Program-made: the position numbers and the translations under genes
Shown: positions 28,414-34,062 of the stretch, piece after piece
How positions within the stretch are numbered: position 1 is the first letter of the stretch
Layout of the letters: each line of letters starts with the position of its first letter
Assembly (NCBI GenBank): GCA_002392835.1
Contig: DGHX01000142.1
Coordinates: forward strand, 5,290 to 39,351
DNA length: 34,062 bases
Source: Prevotella sp. UBA3837
Lineage (GTDB): Bacteria > Bacteroidota > Bacteroidia > Bacteroidales > Bacteroidaceae
Reading direction: 5' to 3'
Notes under the pieces: generated by a model
Told to the model about the DNA's origin: nothing
The model's input: the letters and a program-made list of their open reading frames with translations, nothing else
The model's database searches: none

Positions 28414-30744
28414 ATGACGACTATGAAAAAACTGAACCTGCTGCGCCCCCTGCTGCTGAGCCTGCTGCTGACGGGCTCTGCCTCGTTGTGGGCACAGATG
28501 CCCTCCGACTATTATGACGCTGCTGAGGGCAAGAGCGGAACCGCGCTGAAGACAGCGCTGCACAACATCATCAAGGGCCACAAGGTGGTGAGCTATAAAG
28601 GACTGCTCGCGGCCTACGGACACACCGACGTCGATGCCGACGGCAAAATCTGGGACATCTACTCCAACTATCACTTCCCCTTGGAGGGCGACTGCGGACA
28701 GTATCACAAGGAGGGCGACTGCTGGAACCGCGAACACAGCTGGCCGCAGAGCTGGTTTGGCAGCGGCACGCCGAAGAGTGACCTTTTCCACGTCTATCCC
28801 ACCGACGGCTATGTGAACAACCGCCGCTCCAACTACCCCTATGCCGAGGTAAGCAACGTGAAGTACACCTCTACCAACGGCTCGCGGCTGGGCACCAGTA
28901 TCACCCCGGGCTACAGCGGCACCGCCTTCGAGCCCGCCGACGAATACAAGGGCGACATAGCCCGCTCCTATTTCTACATGAGCGTGCGCTACTACACCGA
29001 GGACGGCTCCTGGAAGTCGAGCGCCATGGTGCGCAAGTCGGAGATAGAGCCCTGGGCCATGACCATGCTGCTGCGCTGGAACGACGAGGACCCCGTGAGC
29101 CAGAAGGAGATAGACCGCAACAACGCCATCTACAACATCTACCAGTACAACCGCAACCCCTTCATCGACCATCCTGAGTATGCCCGCATGATATGGGACG
29201 CCTCGTGGACCGAGGGCAAGACCTACGCCGTCACCGCCGCCACCAACCTGGCCCACGGCAGCGTCAGCGCTCCTGCCACCGCTGCCGAGGGCAGCACCGT
29301 CACCATCACGGCCACACCCGACGCCGGCTATGCCGTCAGCGGCTACAGCGCCTGGCAGACGGGCAACACCGCACAGACAGTCAGCGTGGGCGAGACGGGG
29401 CAGTTCACCATGCCCGCCTTCCCCGTCACCGTCAGCGCCACCTTCGCCGAGGATAACCGGCTGTACGACATCGTCGTGAGCCCCTCGGACCACGGCACCG
29501 TCAGCGCCAGCGTCCGTCAGGCCAAGAGCGGTGCACAGGTCACCCTCAGCGCTACCCCCGACGCCGGCTACGAGCTGCGCCAGTGGCATGTGTACCGCAC
29601 GGGCAACATGGGCGTCACCGTCAGCGTCGGTGATGACGGCACCTTCGTCATGCCCGCCTTCGGCGTCACCGTCGGGGCCACCTTCGTGCAGCCCGGCGAC
29701 TATGCCTATGAGCGCGTGGAGACGACACCCAGCGACCTGAGCGGACGCTACCTCATCGTCTATGAGGACGACGAGCTGGTGTTCAACGGTGCCCTGGAGA
29801 AGCTCGACGCCGCAGGCAACAACATCAGCCTCAGCGTCAGCGACGGACACATCGCTGCCAGCGATGCTGCCGAGGCCGCTGAGTTCACCATCGAGGCCAT
29901 CGATGGCGGCTACAGCCTGCGCTCCGCCAGCGGACTCTACATCGGGCAGACCAGCAACAGCAACGGGCTGCTGACCTCGGCCGAGGAGCCTTTCGTGAAC
30001 ACCATCAGCATCACTAACGGACAGGCCGACATCGTCAGCGGAGACTCCTACCTGCGCTTCAACACGCAGAACGGACAGAAGCGATTCCGCTACTACAAGT
30101 CGAGCACATACACCAATCAGAAGGCCATACAGCTGTACCGCCGCACGGACAGCGAGACGGCAGCGGCCACCTGCACCATCACCTTCCACAACGGGGCGCA
30201 GACAGCCACGCAGACCGTGAACGCCATGGAGAGCACGGCCCTGCTGCCCTGTCCGTGGACGAAGGAGGGCTTCGTCTTCGACGGATGGAGCACCGAGGCC
30301 GATGGCACGGGCGACTACTATGCCGACGGCGCCACCGTGACGTTGCTCTCGCACACCGACCTCTACGCTCAGTGGGACGAGCTGTTCGACGTGAACTGCG
30401 TGCAGCCCGCCGTGGGTGCCACCATCAGCGCCACGCCCACCGAGGCCGTCGAGGGCACGCCCGTCACCCTCAGCATCAGACTGCAGCAGGGCTACGAGCT
30501 GAAGGAGTGGACCGTCACCGACGACCTGGGTAACGACATCTACGTGGAGAACGGCGAGTTCGACATGCCCGCCGGCGACGTCACCGTCAGCGCCAGCGTG
30601 GTGTACAAGCCCACGACAGGCATCTGGCAGTACACCCCTCAGTCCGCCGATGACGCCGACGCATACCACGACCTGCAGGGTCGCCGTGTCAGCCAGCTCC
30701 GTCAGGGCATCTACATCCGTGGCACAAAGAAAGTGGTGCGGTAA
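28414..30744 (+). CDS. secreted endonuclease I with InlB-like and Listeria-Bacteroides repeats and sorting tail
   Basis: A 776-residue exported protein (signal peptide to LWA, then Gln28; the ATG at 28423 would give three residues less). The catalytic domain (about 28-265) is endonuclease I/NucM-like, with DCWNREHSWPQSWFG (His108 and the metal-binding region) and RSYFYMSVRYY; these enzymes cut DNA and RNA with Mg2+ or Ca2+. Then come two InlB-like units (about 272-345 and 352-428, each with ATPDAGY), an unassigned beta-rich domain (432-575), a Listeria-Bacteroides repeat (about 583-650, EGFVFDGWSTEADGTGDYY), a third InlB-like unit (651-728), and a C-terminal tail (YHDLQGRRVSQLRQGIYIRG) like type A sorting domains. 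Probably a surface or released nuclease for DNA scavenging. Confidence 0.92.
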   Translation: MTTMKKLNLLRPLLLSLLLTGSASLWAQMPSDYYDAAEGKSGTALKTALHNIIKGHKVVSYKGLLAAYGHTDVDADGKIWDIYSNYHFPLEGDCGQYHKEGDCWNREHSWPQSWFGSGTPKSDLFHVYPTDGYVNNRRSNYPYAEVSNVKYTSTNGSRLGTSITPGYSGTAFEPADEYKGDIARSYFYMSVRYYTEDGSWKSSAMVRKSEIEPWAMTMLLRWNDEDPVSQKEIDRNNAIYNIYQYNRNPFIDHPEYARMIWDASWTEGKTYAVTAATNLAHGSVSAPATAAEGSTVTITATPDAGYAVSGYSAWQTGNTAQTVSVGETGQFTMPAFPVTVSATFAEDNRLYDIVVSPSDHGTVSASVRQAKSGAQVTLSATPDAGYELRQWHVYRTGNMGVTVSVGDDGTFVMPAFGVTVGATFVQPGDYAYERVETTPSDLSGRYLIVYEDDELVFNGALEKLDAAGNNISLSVSDGHIAASDAAEAAEFTIEAIDGGYSLRSASGLYIGQTSNSNGLLTSAEEPFVNTISITNGQADIVSGDSYLRFNTQNGQKRFRYYKSSTYTNQKAIQLYRRTDSETAAATCTITFHNGAQTATQTVNAMESTALLPCPWTKEGFVFDGWSTEADGTGDYYADGATVTLLSHTDLYAQWDELFDVNCVQPAVGATISATPTEAVEGTPVTLSIRLQQGYELKEWTVTDDLGNDIYVENGEFDMPAGDVTVSASVVYKPTTGIWQYTPQSADDADAYHDLQGRRVSQLRQGIYIRGTKKVVR

Positions 30745-30863
30745 GCCCCGAAGGGGCGATGGAATACAGCCGGGGGTGTAACCCCCGCCTCATGAAACTA
30801 TACTGAAATGGATGCTGCCAGGGGTTCTACCCCTGGCAGTATTCCGTCGCCCCTTCGGGGCTT
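30743..30863. repeat. composite REP-like palindromic element, also a bidirectional terminator
   Basis: Four hairpins in a row: GCCCC-GAA-GGGGC (30745-30757), CGGGGGT-GTA-ACCCCCG (30771-30787), a 10-bp stem CTGCCAGGGG/CCCCTGGCAG (30815-30839) and GCCCC-TTC-GGGGC (30849-30861). The outer parts are inverted copies: 30743-30767 and the reverse complement of 30839-30863 agree at 24 of 25 bases. It fills the gap between the convergent endonuclease and miaB genes. A further partial unit (CCCTTCGGGGCT) follows at about 30867-30878. Its build resembles REP/BIME-type elements; no RAYT transposase gene is in the window. Confidence 0.88.
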
Positions 30864-30883
30864 GTTCCCTTCGGGGCTGACTA

Positions 30884-32311
<1,428 letters not shown>

Positions 32312-32379
32312 GTGTGTGTACGTTCCTCTTCTGTTATGGCTATTATCCATGTTTGTTCCGTTGTTACGGAAGTTGGCTG

Positions 32380-32411
32380 CAAAGTTACGAAAAGTTGAGC
32401 GAAAAGCCAAA
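32380..32411 (-). promoter_or_regulatory. promoter for miaB
   Basis: On the minus strand, TTTG (32411-32408), a 20-base spacer and TAACTTTG (32387-32380) match the -33/-7 consensus. The -7 element ends 68 bases before the ATG at 32311, which rules out the longer start at 32410. Confidence 0.82.
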
Positions 32412-32573
32412 TTTTATTTGGCCTTTTCCGAGACAGAGAAATTTTTGCGAAACACTGAGCTACGAAAAGTTGTCCATTCTGCCTGTGGCGCTACATGAAT
32501 GATCATGAATGTCCGTGAATGATTCAGGATTGTCTTTTTGGATGATGATAGCCACGAAATGATGCCCCTGCTG

Positions 32574-33905
32574 TCACCTCATGTGCTGCTTCATCCAGTC
32601 GAGGCATTTCTGCTGGCTGCTGCTGAAGCGCCAGTGGGCGCTGGTGGGCGTGATGTCGCAGGTCTTCGGTGCGGTGATGGCGTTCCATGCTGCCCAGACG
32701 CTGGTGGGCGAGCAGGTGTCGTCGCTGTATCCCCAGCTCATGAAGGTGGGCACGGTGAGGCGGCGTGCGAAGTTCACCACGTCGAAGTATGGCAGGGTCT
32801 GTGCTGCCTGCTCGTCGGGGATGTCGGTGCGCCCGTCCTTGTAGTAGCCGCTGAAGAACTTCGGCCATCCTCCTGCGCGGTGGTGGCGGAAGCCGAGCAG
32901 GTCGCAGAGGGCGGGGTAGAAGGGTGCGCAGAGGGTGACGCGGTCGCTGAGGGCTGCGGTGACGATGGTGAGCGCGCCGCCCTGCGAGCCTCCGGTGACG
33001 ATGACGTTGCGGCCGTCCCACTGGGGCAGCGAGCACAGGAAGTCGACCACACGGGCGCAGCCCACATACACATCTTTATAATAATAGGTGTCGGGCGAGG
33101 CCATGCCGCGGCTCATGTAGCCCTCGCACTTCTGCTGTCGCATGCGGTTGTACTCGTCGTCGGGCAGCAGCTGGTCGTTGTCGTGAATCTCTATCTTCAG
33201 GTAGATGCAGCCCTGGCGGGGAAAGTAGTCGCTGGGCGAAATCTTCTGGCTGCCGGCGCCGGGTGGCACCAGCACCACGGGCATGCCGCCCTGTGGCACC
33301 TGGCGGGGCATGGTGAGGTAGCCCTGCATCCACTTCTCGCGGCCCACGTGCAGCCGCACCAGCTGTGTGGTGAACTGCTCGTCGGTGGCGTCGCTGATGT
33401 CGGTGTACTGCGGCTCCAGCGGCACTCGGCGTGCTTCCTTCAGCGCCTGCTGCCAGAAGCGGTCGAAATCGTGGGGCAGGGGAGTGAGGGTGGCGATGCG
33501 CTCCGGCTCGAAGGCCACCTTCACCAGGTCGCTGTGGCGCTGCCCGTCGGCCATGTATTCATACTGGCATGCCAGGAATCCGGGCTCTGTCATCGTGCCC
33601 ATGACGATGGTGGCCTCGCCGCCTGTGAACACGGTGCTGTCCTGCTTGGCCGCCGGCTGCATCTCGGGACCTGTGCGGTAGCGCACCACGGTGCCGTCGC
33701 TGATGGGCTGGCCCCCCAGCCGTGCGCTGATGCGCAGGCGTGCCGGCTGTCCCAGACAGTAGCGGTGGTCGGCATGGTCGGGCACGGCCATGGCCTCGAC
33801 GAAGGGCTTGCGGGCATTGCCAAACTCCTGCTGGAAGTGCTGGCCGCTGACGGTGCCCAGCCAGCAGCACAGGGCCAGCACCCCTATGGATAGTCGTTGC
33901 TTCAT
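32574..33905 (-). CDS. exported CE7-type acetyl esterase (acetylxylan esterase family)
   Basis: A 443-residue alpha/beta hydrolase with a signal peptide (MKQRLSIGVLALCCWLGTVSG, then Gln). The N-terminal beta domain (about 30-150) precedes a CE7 core: PVVLVPPGAG, the nucleophile elbow GGSQGGAL (catalytic Ser), GYSDDTCSPTSVWAAWN (catalytic Asp) and the terminal SAHWRFSSSQ (catalytic His). CE7 enzymes remove acetyl groups from xylan oligomers and some antibiotics. The extra N-terminal domain is known in Bacteroidetes members and may bind carbohydrate, which I infer. It stands alone; no -7 match was found upstream. The 162-bp region to miaB contains the miaB promoter and short direct repeats of TGAATG (32496-32522). 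Confidence 0.9.
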   Translation of the reverse strand: MKQRLSIGVLALCCWLGTVSGQHFQQEFGNARKPFVEAMAVPDHADHRYCLGQPARLRISARLGGQPISDGTVVRYRTGPEMQPAAKQDSTVFTGGEATIVMGTMTEPGFLACQYEYMADGQRHSDLVKVAFEPERIATLTPLPHDFDRFWQQALKEARRVPLEPQYTDISDATDEQFTTQLVRLHVGREKWMQGYLTMPRQVPQGGMPVVLVPPGAGSQKISPSDYFPRQGCIYLKIEIHDNDQLLPDDEYNRMRQQKCEGYMSRGMASPDTYYYKDVYVGCARVVDFLCSLPQWDGRNVIVTGGSQGGALTIVTAALSDRVTLCAPFYPALCDLLGFRHHRAGGWPKFFSGYYKDGRTDIPDEQAAQTLPYFDVVNFARRLTVPTFMSWGYSDDTCSPTSVWAAWNAITAPKTCDITPTSAHWRFSSSQQKCLDWMKQHMR

Positions 33906-33972
33906 AAGTTTGTTTCTGTAATAATTTCGGTTCTGCGAGATTTTGTGTGGGTAAAGCTATTCTTTTAAGTTA

Positions 33973-34062
33973 CAGACCCCACCCCTACCCCTCCCCTTGA
34001 AGGGAGGGGATTGCCTACGGAGTCCCTTGCGGCGGACAAAGCGGCAGCCGCTCCCCTCCCTT
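33973..34062. repeat. C-rich/G-rich palindromic dispersed repeat at the right edge
   Basis: CCCC-rich units (GACCCCACCCC...) run into an imperfect palindrome CCCCTCCCCTTGAAGGGAGGGG (33989-34010 region). The last bases, CCCCTCCCTT, repeat the left half and are cut by the window end. A reverse-oriented relative begins the window and another lies in miaB. Confidence 0.75.

Noticed and set aside
28396..30669. 757-residue antisense open frame opposite the endonuclease gene
   Set aside because: Low-complexity Gly/Ala/Val/Asp translation mirroring the repeat-rich sense protein; it lacks its own promoter and known motifs.
32410..32410. Upstream start for MiaB giving 508 residues
   Set aside because: The extra residues are read through the -33/-7 promoter; the family start MKKLYIETYGC fits the ATG at 32311.

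Overview
The window is a chromosomal segment of a Bacteroidales bacterium, most likely Prevotellaceae. This is inferred from gene families typical of the group (DUF6029, DUF4294, Omp28-like proteins, T9SS-type C-terminal tails, endonuclease I with Listeria-Bacteroides and InlB-like repeats, an ExbB-ExbD-ExbD-TonB-PstS-like-TPR cluster). It is also supported by the Bacteroidetes promoter element TAnnTTTG, which appears upstream of about ten genes, by the near absence of Shine-Dalgarno sequences, and by Gln directly after many signal-peptide cleavage sites. Codon use is GC-rich in most genes. I see no rRNA, tRNA, integrase, transposase, phage module or CRISPR array.

Layout: (1) 1-4043 (+), cell elongation: mreD, PBP2 (mrdA) and rodA, with a 17-unit heptamer array between PBP2 and rodA. 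(2) 4239-9681 (-), an envelope redox operon: exported TlpA-like thioredoxin, DUF6029 outer-membrane protein, an Omp28-like CxxC lipoprotein and a large Omp28-like CxxC protein with a sorting tail. (3) 9792-11403: a small MGMT-family protein (-), a 0.65 kb repeat-dense intergenic region, and a DUF4294 protein (+) that looks leaderless. (4) 11490-16842 (-), a tightly packed set: Lrp/AsnC regulator, a class I amidotransferase (C26) fused to a membrane-dipeptidase-type enzyme (M19), an M28/glutaminyl-cyclase lipoprotein, a Bro-N-Fic fusion, a YiiX-like lipoprotein and a small lipoprotein. (5) 16975-19405 (-), three tandem FKBP-type prolyl isomerases predicted for three compartments. (6) 19705-19875 (+), a 56-residue 2[4Fe-4S] ferredoxin. 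(7) 20162-26068 (-), the Ton energy cluster: ExbB, two ExbD, TonB, a PstS-like lipoprotein and a TPR protein. (8) 26247-33905: an aminotransferase (-), purN (+), a secreted endonuclease I (+), miaB (-) and a CE7-type esterase (-).

The strongest pattern not explained by gene content is a population of 7-, 8-, 14- and 21-bp tandem repeats and palindromic elements. They lie in intergenic DNA and also inside reading frames: the YiiX-like signal peptide, the C26-M19 protein, and two places in MiaB. The most unusual protein is the Bro-N-Fic fusion, which ends in a near-match to the class III Fic self-inhibition motif. The glutaminyl-cyclase candidate fits the many exported proteins here that are predicted to begin with Gln.
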